DNA of 64,000 nucleotides from Pseudonocardia endophytica (GCF_004339565.1 NZ_SMFZ01000002.1:806001-870000); one strand, 5' to 3'; counted from the first letter of the stretch, positions 16,854 to 24,767 are shown. Notes: generated by a model from the letters alone, not told the origin. Program-made: numbers and translations.

Positions 16854-18152
16854 ATGACCGACGCCGCCGAGCACCCGGCCGTCGAGCCGGGGCCCGCTCC
16901 GAGTGATCTCGTGGCGTCCGCTCCGCGGTTGATCCGGGCCTCGATCGAGAACCTGGCGGGTATCGCCCCCCACGGGGTGGAGCGGGCCGAGCTGATCGAC
17001 GGGATCGCCGAGCTCGAGGCCGCGATCGCCACCGCTCAGGCTGCGCAGGCCGAGTGGATCCGGGCGTTCGCGCGTGCCGAGGCCGCGCACCAGATCGAGA
17101 AGGGCCTGACCGAGCCGGAGAAGATCGACCGCACCATCGCCGGCCAGATCGGGCTTGCCTGCCGGGTCTCCCCGACCGAGGGTCGTACCCGCGTGCGGGT
17201 GGCCCGGGATCTGCACCAGGGCCTCGACCGCGTCCGCGGGCTCGGCCACGCAGGGGAGCTGTCCGCGCAGAAGGTCCGGGCGATCGTCGCCGAGACCTCC
17301 CATCTCGATCCCGCCGAACGAGCCGAAGTCGACCGGCTGCTGCGCGCCGACGGTGTCGACGGTCGCGACGGACGCGGGGTCGGGAAGCTGCGTGAGCTCG
17401 CCAAGCGACTGGCCGCGCAGGTGGCGCCCGCGAAGTTCCGGGCCCGCTGCATTGCCGCCAGAACAGGGCGACGCGTCACCCTGCGGCCCGCGGCGGACGG
17501 GATGACCGACCTGACCGCCCGCCTGCCCGCCGAACAGGGCGCCGCGTGCCTGGCCGCCCTGCAGAAAGCGTTCACCGAGGTGGCCGTCGACCCGGCACCA
17601 TTGACCCGGTCGCGGGGGCAGGTCATGGCCGACACCCTCGTCGAACGTGTCACCGGACAAGCCGCTGCGAACGATGTGAACGTCGAAGTGCAGATCGTGG
17701 TGCCGCTCGAAGCGCTGATCGATCCGCACAGTCCGCTCCCGGCGGAGATCCCCGGATGCGGGCCCGTACCGGCCGACCTGATCACCACCACCGCGGGCGA
17801 GAAGGCCTGGCGGCGGCTGCTCACCCGCGCCGGGGTCGTCATCGGCGGCGACTCCCGGCGGCGGAGGTTCTCCGGCTTCCTGGCCGAGCTGATCCGGGCG
17901 CGGGACCGATGGCGCTGTGCCGAGTCCTACTGCGACGCACCCGCCCGCGAGATCGACCACGTCGTGCGCGCCGCCGACGGCGGACCCACCACGTTCGACC
18001 TCGGGCGCGGCGCCTGCCAGTTCCACAACCTGCTGCGCGAACTCCCCGACTGGGAGGTCGAACGTGTCCCCGACGGTGTCCTCACCACCGCCCCGACCGG
18101 TCACACCTACCTCTACCGGATCGCCTCTGTGGCGGCAGATGCATCGACATGA
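16854..18152 (+). CDS. DUF222 / HNH endonuclease-signature protein (13E12-like)
   Basis: A 432-residue protein with the DUF222 domain (about residues 30-330; helix-rich, EKGLTEPEKIDRTIAGQIGL, LSAQKVRAIVAETSHLDPAE) and a C-terminal HNH nuclease domain: RDRWRCAESYCDAPAREIDH, GGPTTFDLGRGACQFHN, with two zinc-type Cys residues and the HNH His/Asn/His pattern. This is the family of the mycobacterial 13E12 repeats, multi-copy in actinomycete genomes and of unsettled function, perhaps DNA processing or mobile. A perfect LexA box and -10 hexamer precede the start, so induction by DNA damage is predicted. The stop overlaps the region where the next regulator's promoter must lie. Confidence 0.9.
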   Translation: MTDAAEHPAVEPGPAPSDLVASAPRLIRASIENLAGIAPHGVERAELIDGIAELEAAIATAQAAQAEWIRAFARAEAAHQIEKGLTEPEKIDRTIAGQIGLACRVSPTEGRTRVRVARDLHQGLDRVRGLGHAGELSAQKVRAIVAETSHLDPAERAEVDRLLRADGVDGRDGRGVGKLRELAKRLAAQVAPAKFRARCIAARTGRRVTLRPAADGMTDLTARLPAEQGAACLAALQKAFTEVAVDPAPLTRSRGQVMADTLVERVTGQAAANDVNVEVQIVVPLEALIDPHSPLPAEIPGCGPVPADLITTTAGEKAWRRLLTRAGVVIGGDSRRRRFSGFLAELIRARDRWRCAESYCDAPAREIDHVVRAADGGPTTFDLGRGACQFHNLLRELPDWEVERVPDGVLTTAPTGHTYLYRIASVAADAST

Positions 18153-18169
18153 GTCGCTATCATCGCTCC

Positions 18170-18529
18170 ATGGCGATGAATGGTGGTGAACAGGACACGA
18201 TGCCGGCGGTGGCCCTGTTCCGGTCCCTCGCGGAGCCGGCCCGGCTGGCGATCGTGTCTCGGCTGGCCGCCGGTGAGGCTCGGGTGGTGGACCTGACCAG
18301 GCATCTGGGGTTGGCGCAGTCGACGGTCTCCAAGCACCTGTCGTGTCTGCATGACTGCCGGCTCGTGGACTTCCGCGCCGAGGGCCGTCAGTCCTACTAC
18401 CGGCTGACCCGCCCGGAGCTGATCGAACTCCTGCGCAGCGCGGAGCGGGTCCTGGCCGAGACGGGGAACGCGGTCGCGCTCTGCCCCGTCTACGGCGACC
18501 CGGTCCCGGCTGCCGGGGAGGCGTCGTGA
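18170..18529 (+). CDS. ArsR/SmtB-family metal sensor, CmtR-like
   Basis: A 119-residue winged-helix repressor: LFRSLAEPARLAIVSRLAAG, then the recognition helix GLAQSTVSKHLSCLHDCRLV. Cys59 and Cys63 (SCLHDC) and a C-terminal Cys105 (ALCPVYG) occupy the places of the three ligands of mycobacterial CmtR, a Cd/Pb sensor, so a soft-metal sensor is inferred. The GTGA overlap with the efflux gene confirms an operon. I take the ATG at 18170: a TATCAT -10 hexamer ends 7 bases upstream and no ribosome site is present, which points to a leaderless message. An in-frame ATG at 18149 is the alternative. An imperfect dyad (GATGCATCGA, TCGCTATCATC) spans this promoter and may be the operator. Confidence 0.85.
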   Translation: MAMNGGEQDTMPAVALFRSLAEPARLAIVSRLAAGEARVVDLTRHLGLAQSTVSKHLSCLHDCRLVDFRAEGRQSYYRLTRPELIELLRSAERVLAETGNAVALCPVYGDPVPAAGEAS

Positions 18530-19194
18530 CGGCCGCGGGCGTCACCGCGGACCGGCGCACGGTGCTGACCCGCCGCATCCGGCTGCTGGTCGCCGCGACA
18601 ATCACCTACAACGTCGTCGAGGCGGTCGTCGCGATCACGGCCGGGACGGTCGCGTCGTCGATCGCGCTGGTCGGGTTCGGTCTGGACTCGGTGATCGAGG
18701 TCAGCTCTGCCGCCGCGGTGGCCTGGCAGTTCTCCGGCCGGGATCCCGAGCGACGGGAGCGCGCCGCGCTACGGATCATCGCGTTCTCGTTCTTCGCCCT
18801 GGCCGCCTACGTCGGCGTGGAGTCCGTCCGCTCGCTGCTCGGAGCCGGTGAGGCGGAGCGCTCGACGGTCGGGATCGTGCTCGTGGCGATCAGCGTGGCG
18901 ATCATGCCGTTCCTGTCGTGGGCGCAACGTCGTGCCGGGCGCGAGCTGGGGTCGGCCAGTGCGGTCGCGGACTCGAAGCAGACGCTGCTGTGCACGTACC
19001 TGTCGGCGGCCGTACTGGTCGGCCTGGTCCTCAACGCGGCGCTCGGCTGGTGGTGGGCGGATCCGGTCGCGGCGCTCGTCCTGGCGGTGCTCGCCGTGCG
19101 CGAGGGACGGAACGCCTGGCGTGGTGACGTCTGCTGCGCTCCGCCGGTGACCGGAGCGTCCGACGACGGCTGCGCCGACGACCGCTGCTCGTAG
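18526..19194 (+). CDS. Cation diffusion facilitator-type metal efflux protein
   Basis: A 222-residue membrane protein with about six hydrophobic segments, of the short CDF-like cation transporter family that travels with CmtR-type regulators. The second helix contains the metal-site-like FGLDSVIEVSSAA, and a later helix has ASAVADSKQTLLCTYLS. There is no long cytoplasmic C-terminal domain. Instead the tail carries five Cys residues (CC, then C, and CADDRC) suitable for soft-metal binding. The GTG start overlaps the regulator's stop. Expected role: Cd, Pb or Zn export, repressed by the upstream sensor. It is the last chromosomal gene before the left end of the integrated element. Confidence 0.85.
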   Translation: MTAAGVTADRRTVLTRRIRLLVAATITYNVVEAVVAITAGTVASSIALVGFGLDSVIEVSSAAAVAWQFSGRDPERRERAALRIIAFSFFALAAYVGVESVRSLLGAGEAERSTVGIVLVAISVAIMPFLSWAQRRAGRELGSASAVADSKQTLLCTYLSAAVLVGLVLNAALGWWWADPVAALVLAVLAVREGRNAWRGDVCCAPPVTGASDDGCADDRCS

Positions 19195-19200
19195 GTCGGG

Positions 19201-19259
19201 CTACACGGTCCGGCGGTCGCGTCCTTCCCAGAACGGCTTGCGGAGGTCCTTCTTCAGGA
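19201..19259. repeat. attL: 59-bp direct repeat, displaced 3' end of an acyl-CoA ligase gene
   Basis: 58 of 59 bases equal 31533-31591; the single difference (19225 T, 31557 C) is a synonymous Glu codon change. Read on the minus strand it encodes KKDLRKPFWEGRDRRTV and a stop, i.e. the last residues of the ligase gene at 31533-33092, with no gene body attached. This is the expected left attachment site of an element that inserted into that gene's 3' end. Confidence 0.88.
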
Positions 19260-19340
19260 CCCGCTCCAGCGAAATTGATCATGCGCTCTAGCTGGGAAAA
19301 CCAGTCAGCATCAGTGCGGACTGGTCGATGTGTTCCGCGC

Positions 19341-19354
19341 CGGTTACGTAACCG
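19341..19354. promoter_or_regulatory. 14-bp perfect palindrome near the element's left end
   Basis: CGGTTACGTAACCG reads the same on both strands. It lies 82 bases inside attL and 117 bases before the first element gene. It could be an operator for that gene or a recombination directionality (Xis) site; nothing decides between them. Confidence 0.35.
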
Positions 19355-19470
19355 TGTGGTGGGTCGGTCTGGGACGTGGGGTTGCCGATGCCATCCAGCA
19401 CCCGAACCGCATGCGGGATGCGGTCGTTCTTTGTCATGACGGACCGGACCGACGGAGTCGACAGGGGCAC

Positions 19471-20061
19471 ATGCCGATCAGCGAGTACTTTCCCCTCGCG
19501 GGGGGCTTGGCCGCGCTTCTTGGCGTCGCTGTGACGTTGTACTTCACGGGACGTCGCGACCGGGCGAAGCAGGATCGCGAGCGCATCGATGCCACGCGGA
19601 CCGAGCTAAGGAAGGAAGCGGCAGAACTCCTCACCGCTCTGTACGAGTTCGGCGTGTCGGTGGGCAACCTCGGAACCCAGATCGATCGCGGCGAGGCGGC
19701 CGCCGACGCTATGGAGGCGCATGAGGCCATCACGCTGAGGGTTCGCACCTTCTCGATGCGGGTCCGGCTACTGACTGACGACGATCGCCTGATCAAGCCC
19801 ATTGAGGAGGTGATCCTCGCGCACGAGGCAGTCAACGACGGCATGGCCGAGCAGGAGACTCGGGAAGTGGCCCGTCAGCGGTTCGAGAAGGCAACGAACG
19901 GCATGCTGGACGCCCTTTACACCGTCGCAGTCCCTACGGACGTCATCAAGGCTCGCCGGAAGGCCGTAAGCTGGCGAGACAGGCGCCGCTGGGCCAGCGA
20001 GGAGCGAGTTCGTCGCCGGGAGCTGCGGGCGATCTTCGAAAAGAAGGAACGGGATCGCTAG
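19471..20061 (+). CDS. Single-pass membrane protein of unknown function (AICE cargo)
   Basis: A 196-residue protein. Residues 7-26 (FPLAGGLAALLGVAVTLYFT) form one membrane helix, followed by a basic stop-transfer RRDR and a long charged, helix-rich cytoplasmic part with coiled-coil character to the end (KKERDR). ATG 19471 has AGGGG at a good distance; codons upstream in the same frame are not protein-like. It is the first gene inside attL and stands alone on the plus strand, convergent with the PD-(D/E)XK-like gene. I recognise no family. Similar one-helix, helical cytoplasmic proteins occur in mobile-element cargo, but that is only context. Confidence 0.6.
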   Translation: MPISEYFPLAGGLAALLGVAVTLYFTGRRDRAKQDRERIDATRTELRKEAAELLTALYEFGVSVGNLGTQIDRGEAAADAMEAHEAITLRVRTFSMRVRLLTDDDRLIKPIEEVILAHEAVNDGMAEQETREVARQRFEKATNGMLDALYTVAVPTDVIKARRKAVSWRDRRRWASEERVRRRELRAIFEKKERDR

Positions 20062-20549
20062 ACCGGCTGTCCGCACTCCACCGGTACGCACGAACGAGCC
20101 GTTGTGATCGCCACTCCCCACCGTCCCCCTCGTTCTGGCCGCGTTGCTCGCCGTTGAGACGGGGACAAGGGTGGCGAAGCCATCGCGTAGCGACGCCGCA
20201 GGCGCCCTTGTCGCTGGCTCTACGGCGTGGACACTCTTCGGCCGAGGGGGCAGCTCATCACTCTCAGAGGTTCGGTCCGGTGGAGCTCGTCGGCTCAGGC
20301 GTCGTCCTGACGGCTCGCTGTCTGTCGACCGCCTCGGAGCATCTGGCGCCTCTCCGTGGCTGCGGGCCGGGTAGCCGGACCGACGGCCGTGCCCGGGCCG
20401 GAGGTAGAGGGTCGGACGGCGGGCCGGCGTGGCCGGCCCGCGCGCCGCCGGAGGCGGCGCCTTGATCTCATAGAGGCGGATTCGGCAGCAGACGAACTGG
20501 CAGACGAACTGGCAGACAACAAACTGGCGCACGACGCAGGCTGGAAGTG
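20062..20549. other. 488-bp structured intergenic region between convergent cargo genes
   Basis: No convincing gene. It holds a 12-bp near-perfect long-range stem (20164-20175 with 20201-20212, core GACAAGGG/CCCTTGTC), two perfect hairpins in tandem (20419-20441 and 20442-20460), and a 12-base unit CAGACGAACTGG repeated at 20489-20500 and 20501-20512 with a degenerate third copy to 20527. The composition swings sharply from GC-rich to AT-rich at about 20460. Confidence 0.5.
20419..20460. terminator. Two perfect tandem hairpins
   Basis: First hairpin: GCGGGCCGGC, loop GTG, GCCGGCCCGC. Second, adjoining: GCGCCGCC, loop GGA, GGCGGCGC. They lie past the stop codons of both convergent cargo genes, so termination from both sides is the simplest reading. 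A role as a replication structure is possible but unsupported. Confidence 0.55.
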
Positions 20550-22631
20550 CTACTTCAAGGAAAGACCGACCTCGCCGGCGTCCGATACGGCTACAATCAA
20601 GCCTGTCGAAAGTGTGGTGCCGCGCATCAATTTAGCCGCCTTCTTGCGGGCCTTACGGTTGACCTGGCGGTCCGGATTCGATCGAGCGCGGTCGATGACG
20701 CGAAGTATCGGAGCCCACTCACGATCGGGCACGTGACACACGGCCAAGGCTAGGTCGCCCCAACGCTGCTCGCGGTTGCGAAGCTGCGAATCGGCTGCCT
20801 CTAAGACTGGGCGAGGGACTGCCGTAACGGGTGCAGGTGTAGGGTTCTCAACGGCTTGTCCAGACTCGACAATCTCTCGGTCGGCGTAGTAGTCATTAAT
20901 ATGGTCTGGATTCCCTGAGAAAATTCGCCTCCGTCTCGGGGTGACATCAGATGCGCCTCCAAGATGCGATCCGCGTTTCCCATTAATCCACTCTTCGAGC
21001 GCCCCGGCTTCCGTTATATGTGTTGGAGCGCCGTGCGAGTGTCGGCTACATCGATCGCTCAGATAACCGAACAGCTCTGTCGGAGAGGGTAGTAGTTCAG
21101 TTATCAGGAGCAGGTCGTGCACAGTTAGTGCAAGCGAGGGAACCTCATAGTTCGAATCGTCAGATTCGATAAAAGAGTAGAACGGATCGACTCGTTCCAG
21201 GGTCACTATTAGTGAGTAGGCCAATAGTGGGTTGTCGATAGTAATCTTCTGTCGTCCAGACGTGCGCAAGTCTGAGTTATCGTTCCGCAAGTATGCTATT
21301 GAGCGCTCGTTCTGCATCTGAGCGTAGTCAATGAGTTCACCAACCTTCTTCTTCACCCGTTCTGGAGCACCCCGTCGGCCGGGCTCGGTCAGTCGGCCGC
21401 CCTTGGCCTCTGCGACGAGGGCAGCGTCTGGTAGTGCGACTAACGAATCTATGTCCGGTCGCTGGCCATCGGCAGGATAAGTCGGGCTCTTCAAGACCTG
21501 TGCGTGTGATTCAAAACCCGTAGCTAGGCCATCAAAGGTCAACTGCTCACAAGCGGCTTGCCGCGCTTTATCGAAAGCGGTCAGCAGTCGGGTGTTTTCC
21601 TTAGAAGCGTGAAACGCCCAGTCGAGTGCGCAGTGGATGAAGTCGGAAGGGCGTGTCCAGAGCATCCGGCCATCCGCGAGTTTCAGGATCGGGCGATAGC
21701 GGCACGCGTTGTTGTCGCCTAAAGACACGAATTCAGGCTGGCTTCCAATCGGCGTGGAGAGTGCGTCGAGTACGTTGCCAACTTCCTGTGGGTCGAAGCC
21801 GCCGTAGGCGGCGATCATGCCTGACATATCCAGTTCAAGATCCGAGGAGCCAAACCGTGCCAAGCCCATCACGTGGGTAGCAGCCTGTTGAAACAACTGT
21901 TCCTCGTCTATTGGTGCCGGGGCGGCATCAAAGACGTGACCGAACAAGTTATGCACTCGGCGGTACTTCGCTGCGGTTATCTCCGAGTAAGCGTCCGCGA
22001 TCTCTACGGCTGTCGAAAGGCGAAACCCTACCTGCTCTAAAGCCTTGGTGTCGACCTCTTCGAAAGTCTGTGCCAGAACGGCACGAATGTGGGGAGGGTA
22101 TCCAAGCATTCGATCGAATAGGTTCTCGAAACGCAGCTGATTAACGGCGCTGTCTGTCCGTTCCGGCGCGCCACGTTTCGCAGTCTCGGCGGTCGAGATA
22201 GTCAGCTGTGCATTGGCATAATCGCGCAGCAAAGAGTCGGCAGTGAAGGCATTCTGGTCGTCGTAGTCGGATCCAGCAAGGTCTGAGACGATGTGGTCGT
22301 CAACGGACGTGACAACTCCCGCTAGGAACTCAAGCGCGGCATCGCTGCCGAATGTCCCTGCGGCTGGAAGTGTGTCCCTCCGAATAGCGTCCATGATTGT
22401 CAGCCGCGCCAATATGTCGAGAGGATCCGAGTCTAAGAGGAGTTCGCGAAGCTCGGATTCCAGCTGAGGAGCGCGGCTGCTCGCCTCCTCGGCGGCCGCG
22501 CTAAGCGTGGCGATTGCCTGCTGTCGCTCAGCAAGACTCGTCGGACCTACCTCGTTCACTTGACCAACCGTTGTTGCCCAAGGCGGCAGAGGAGGAGGAT
22601 TTAAATAGCTAAGACTGGGATTGTCTGGCAA
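20550..22631 (-). CDS. Large protein with PD-(D/E)XK nuclease-like core (AICE cargo, candidate defence)
   Basis: A 693-residue soluble protein. Residues about 365-445 hold a PD-(D/E)XK-like core: a helix with Glu374, then Asp395 in RPDIDSLV, a strand leading to VAEAKGG (Glu408-Ala-Lys410), and a conserved-looking basic helix RRGAPERVKKKVGELID. This D-x12-E-A-K arrangement is the usual metal site of restriction-like nucleases. The first 360 residues are helix-rich without known motifs; the last 200 may be a substrate- or partner-binding region. Base composition is close to 52% G+C, far below the neighbours, implying recent acquisition. It lies 177 bases after the XRE-CutA-membrane operon on the same strand. 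Proteins with this core are often loosely annotated; a nuclease role is inference. Confidence 0.6.
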   Translation of the reverse strand: MPDNPSLSYLNPPPLPPWATTVGQVNEVGPTSLAERQQAIATLSAAAEEASSRAPQLESELRELLLDSDPLDILARLTIMDAIRRDTLPAAGTFGSDAALEFLAGVVTSVDDHIVSDLAGSDYDDQNAFTADSLLRDYANAQLTISTAETAKRGAPERTDSAVNQLRFENLFDRMLGYPPHIRAVLAQTFEEVDTKALEQVGFRLSTAVEIADAYSEITAAKYRRVHNLFGHVFDAAPAPIDEEQLFQQAATHVMGLARFGSSDLELDMSGMIAAYGGFDPQEVGNVLDALSTPIGSQPEFVSLGDNNACRYRPILKLADGRMLWTRPSDFIHCALDWAFHASKENTRLLTAFDKARQAACEQLTFDGLATGFESHAQVLKSPTYPADGQRPDIDSLVALPDAALVAEAKGGRLTEPGRRGAPERVKKKVGELIDYAQMQNERSIAYLRNDNSDLRTSGRQKITIDNPLLAYSLIVTLERVDPFYSFIESDDSNYEVPSLALTVHDLLLITELLPSPTELFGYLSDRCSRHSHGAPTHITEAGALEEWINGKRGSHLGGASDVTPRRRRIFSGNPDHINDYYADREIVESGQAVENPTPAPVTAVPRPVLEAADSQLRNREQRWGDLALAVCHVPDREWAPILRVIDRARSNPDRQVNRKARKKAAKLMRGTTLSTGLIVAVSDAGEVGLSLK

Positions 22632-22808
22632 GTCTCGAAACTTTCGGGCTAGTATCCGATAGGATGGTCAAGTGGCTTAGAAACTCTGACTATCAAGGCG
22701 CAGGAATTATTCTCCCGTGATTATAGCGGATATCTAGAGGAATTCGGACCGCCTAACGGAGATGGCGCCGAGGTAGTCAGAGGCAAATGTTGTTCACCTG
22801 GTCTACCG

Positions 22809-23804
22809 TTAGCGGTTGTCGGATGCGCGAGTGCTTACGAGTGTGTCTACAACGTGTCGGCGTCGGATCAGTCGCACGGCGAGAACCACGACGTAACCAA
22901 GTAGTGCGGTCAGCCCGCTTAAGAACCACCAATACACATTGGCCACTTCCGGGGTGATTACTTCCACGCCTCCCCGAAGGACCCAGATTGGGTATATCAC
23001 ACCCACAACGGTGAAGTAAACGAGAACGCCGACGCCCCAAGCAAATGGCTTGTCGGGTCGAACAGTGGCGATGAAAGATCCGTAGAGTTGGAGGTACTTT
23101 CGTTCGATGTCCTCGCGCGCGGCGACCGCCGCTTCGTGATCTGCCTCTAAGGCATCGACGCGCTCGGCCGCTCGCTGACTGACCCACGCAGGTGTGAAGG
23201 TCGCCAAGGAGATGGGCGCTACGCCGGTGAATCCGAAGGGGCCTGAGGGGCGCTCGTAGGCCTGACGGGTTCTTGTATCTACTATCTTGTTAAAGACGTA
23301 CTCCCATGCCCAGTCATTCCTAATCGCAGGGAGAGAGGTAGTTTCGCTGTAGTAGACATTCCAGGAGGGAACGTCCGACCACTCGTCTGGATCTAGACTT
23401 TGAGACGAAGGGAGTGCTGATCGAAGGAAAGTGGAGGCTGCCTGTACCTCGGAGTGAACCGCCTCGATCTCTTCAGTCAGCTCATCATCGGATAATGATG
23501 TTTCGCCAGATAGGCGGCGAACCTGGCCGGGTGACGGTGGAGAAGTCGACTTAATCATTAAGTCGAGGACATCACTGTCATCGAGGGAGTCGCGGATAGC
23601 GATCTCTCGTAGTCTACCGGCGAGATCCTCCACGCGTTTATCGGCAGCGTCGAGTAGGTCTTGATACTCGGCGATCTGCGCCTTTAGGCCCTGCTGGGTG
23701 CTGTCGATACTCAGGAATCGCGATACGAGGAGACCTCCGACGATCGCAATCATTCCCGCACTAGAGCCGACCATGGCCGCAAGATAATCGTTAGGGCTAG
23801 CCAT
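22809..23804 (-). CDS. Coiled-coil membrane protein, three predicted helices (AICE cargo)
   Basis: A 331-residue protein: one membrane helix at residues 10-31, a coiled coil at about 33-70, a globular acidic middle, a second coiled coil at about 208-240, and two C-terminal helices (254-277 and 290-313) ending in a basic RLIRRRH. No catalytic motif. The ATG lies eight bases inside the end of the CutA-like gene, so the two are co-translated. The build, with a membrane anchor at both ends and a coiled coil between, resembles membrane effectors or sensors of phage-defence modules, but no family is recognised and the function is unknown. Confidence 0.65.
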   Translation of the reverse strand: MASPNDYLAAMVGSSAGMIAIVGGLLVSRFLSIDSTQQGLKAQIAEYQDLLDAADKRVEDLAGRLREIAIRDSLDDSDVLDLMIKSTSPPSPGQVRRLSGETSLSDDELTEEIEAVHSEVQAASTFLRSALPSSQSLDPDEWSDVPSWNVYYSETTSLPAIRNDWAWEYVFNKIVDTRTRQAYERPSGPFGFTGVAPISLATFTPAWVSQRAAERVDALEADHEAAVAAREDIERKYLQLYGSFIATVRPDKPFAWGVGVLVYFTVVGVIYPIWVLRGGVEVITPEVANVYWWFLSGLTALLGYVVVLAVRLIRRRHVVDTLVSTRASDNR

Positions 23805-24126
23805 TATCGGTGCCTGTTTCTGCTGCGATCCATTCTAAGTAGTCGGGATTTCCATCAACAATTGGGCGAGCACTGAGTCCCGGGACTTCATAGGGATGAG
23901 CGGACCTCGCCCGTTCTACGATCTGAGGAATTAGAGAACGCCGAGTATGCAGAGATGCGCGTCCTTCGGTTCGGTCGTGTAATTCGCCGCGCCAACGATA
24001 GGTTGACCTGACTGGGGTGAAGTTGTGGACGCTTGAAGCGAGTCGGTCAGCGACGAGCCCTCGGGTAAAACTGTGCAGCCACTCGGGGTCAGGTGCGGTG
24101 ATAACCAGTTCGCATAGTTCCGTCAT
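23797..24126 (-). CDS. CutA-like trimeric protein on the AICE
   Basis: A 109-residue protein matching the CutA1 family along its whole length: opening strand ELVITAPDP, RLASSVHNFTPVRSTYRW, LHTRRSLIPQIVERARSAHP, then HPYEVPGL and the ending NPDYLEWIAAET. CutA1 proteins are PII-like homotrimers long linked to divalent metal tolerance, with an unsettled role; trimeric PII-like folds often bind small ligands (known). The ATG overlaps the stop of the XRE gene (ATGA) and its stop overlaps the start of the membrane protein, fixing a three-gene operon. A CutA homologue as regulator-linked cargo of a conjugative element is unusual. Confidence 0.85.
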   Translation of the reverse strand: MTELCELVITAPDPEWLHSFTRGLVADRLASSVHNFTPVRSTYRWRGELHDRTEGRASLHTRRSLIPQIVERARSAHPYEVPGLSARPIVDGNPDYLEWIAAETGTDNG

Positions 24127-24731
24127 GAGGATTCGGCTCCTTGGTTCTCGATGAGGCCGAACATTGCGTTCGTGGAATCGGCGCTTGTCTTGCCCATCGA
24201 CGCCCACCCACTCATTATCTGGTCGTCATAACCTAAGCCGACCCACCGTCCTGTCAAGTGGATACCATGTGGGTGCATCACAAGAAACATTGTGCCCTTT
24301 GAACGCACCGCGCCGTCGGTTGCTGCGTACCAGCCGGTGAATACTTGGTTATCCCAGAGGCGCAGTTCGCCAGTCCAGAGGTATCCGCCCTCGTCGGCAC
24401 TGAGGCCTCGCTGCGTGGCGGCAATGTGGACCAGCTCGCCCTCCTGGCGCATGTGCACGGGCTGAGTGGCGATCTTCTCGACGCCGTCCCGGGTGGTCTG
24501 CCAGGACGCCCACCAGTCGCCGGTGACGGTGACGCGGTTCGGGGTGCGACCGGCCAGCTCGCTCACGGAGATCCCGAGGGCGTCGGCGATCGACATGGCC
24601 ACCGACAGCAGCGGCTGCTGCTCTCCAGCCTCATAGCGGCGAATCTGCCGGGTGTCGACCCCGGCCGCGCGCGCGAGGTCGCCTTGCGACATGCCAAGGG
24701 CGGCACGGCGCTGGCGGATCACTTCGGACAT
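24123..24731 (-). CDS. XRE-family regulator with C-terminal sensor-like domain
   Basis: A 202-residue protein with an N-terminal Cro/C1-type helix-turn-helix (IRQRRAALGMSQGDLARAAG, TRQIRRYEAGEQQP, residues 5-55). A 130-residue beta-rich C-terminal domain follows with many Trp and Gly residues (GDWWASWQTT, YLWTGELRLWDNQVFTGWY, IHLTGRWVGLGYDD), perhaps ligand-binding. ATG 24731 has GAGGGG upstream; a GTG two codons earlier is possible. It is divergent from the Pra-like gene, and the shared region holds three copies of a 15-bp sequence plus a CGTAG-N5-CTACG dyad, the likely operators. It probably represses its own operon and the core AICE genes. Confidence 0.8.
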   Translation of the reverse strand: MSEVIRQRRAALGMSQGDLARAAGVDTRQIRRYEAGEQQPLLSVAMSIADALGISVSELAGRTPNRVTVTGDWWASWQTTRDGVEKIATQPVHMRQEGELVHIAATQRGLSADEGGYLWTGELRLWDNQVFTGWYAATDGAVRSKGTMFLVMHPHGIHLTGRWVGLGYDDQIMSGWASMGKTSADSTNAMFGLIENQGAESS

Positions 24732-24749
24732 CTCCACCCCTCACATCGT

Positions 24750-24764
24750 CGTAGGACTTCTACG
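24750..24764. promoter_or_regulatory. CGTAG-N5-CTACG dyad upstream of the XRE gene
   Basis: A short inverted repeat 19 bases before the XRE start, overlapping the likely minus-strand promoter (TTGTCA complementary to 24768-24773). It is a candidate autoregulatory operator, separate from the 15-bp repeats. Confidence 0.4.
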
Positions 24765-24767
24765 TCC

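Noticed and set aside
19201..19259. Possible tRNA 3' end as the att core
   Set aside because: No cloverleaf can be drawn; the sequence encodes the ligase C-terminus in frame up to its stop.
19031..19282. Minus-strand frame over attL
   Set aside because: It reads the att repeat in a wrong frame; the true remnant is the 18-codon ligase end.
20489..20527. CRISPR-like or iteron repeats
   Set aside because: Only two exact 12-bp units without spacers; too short and too few to call.
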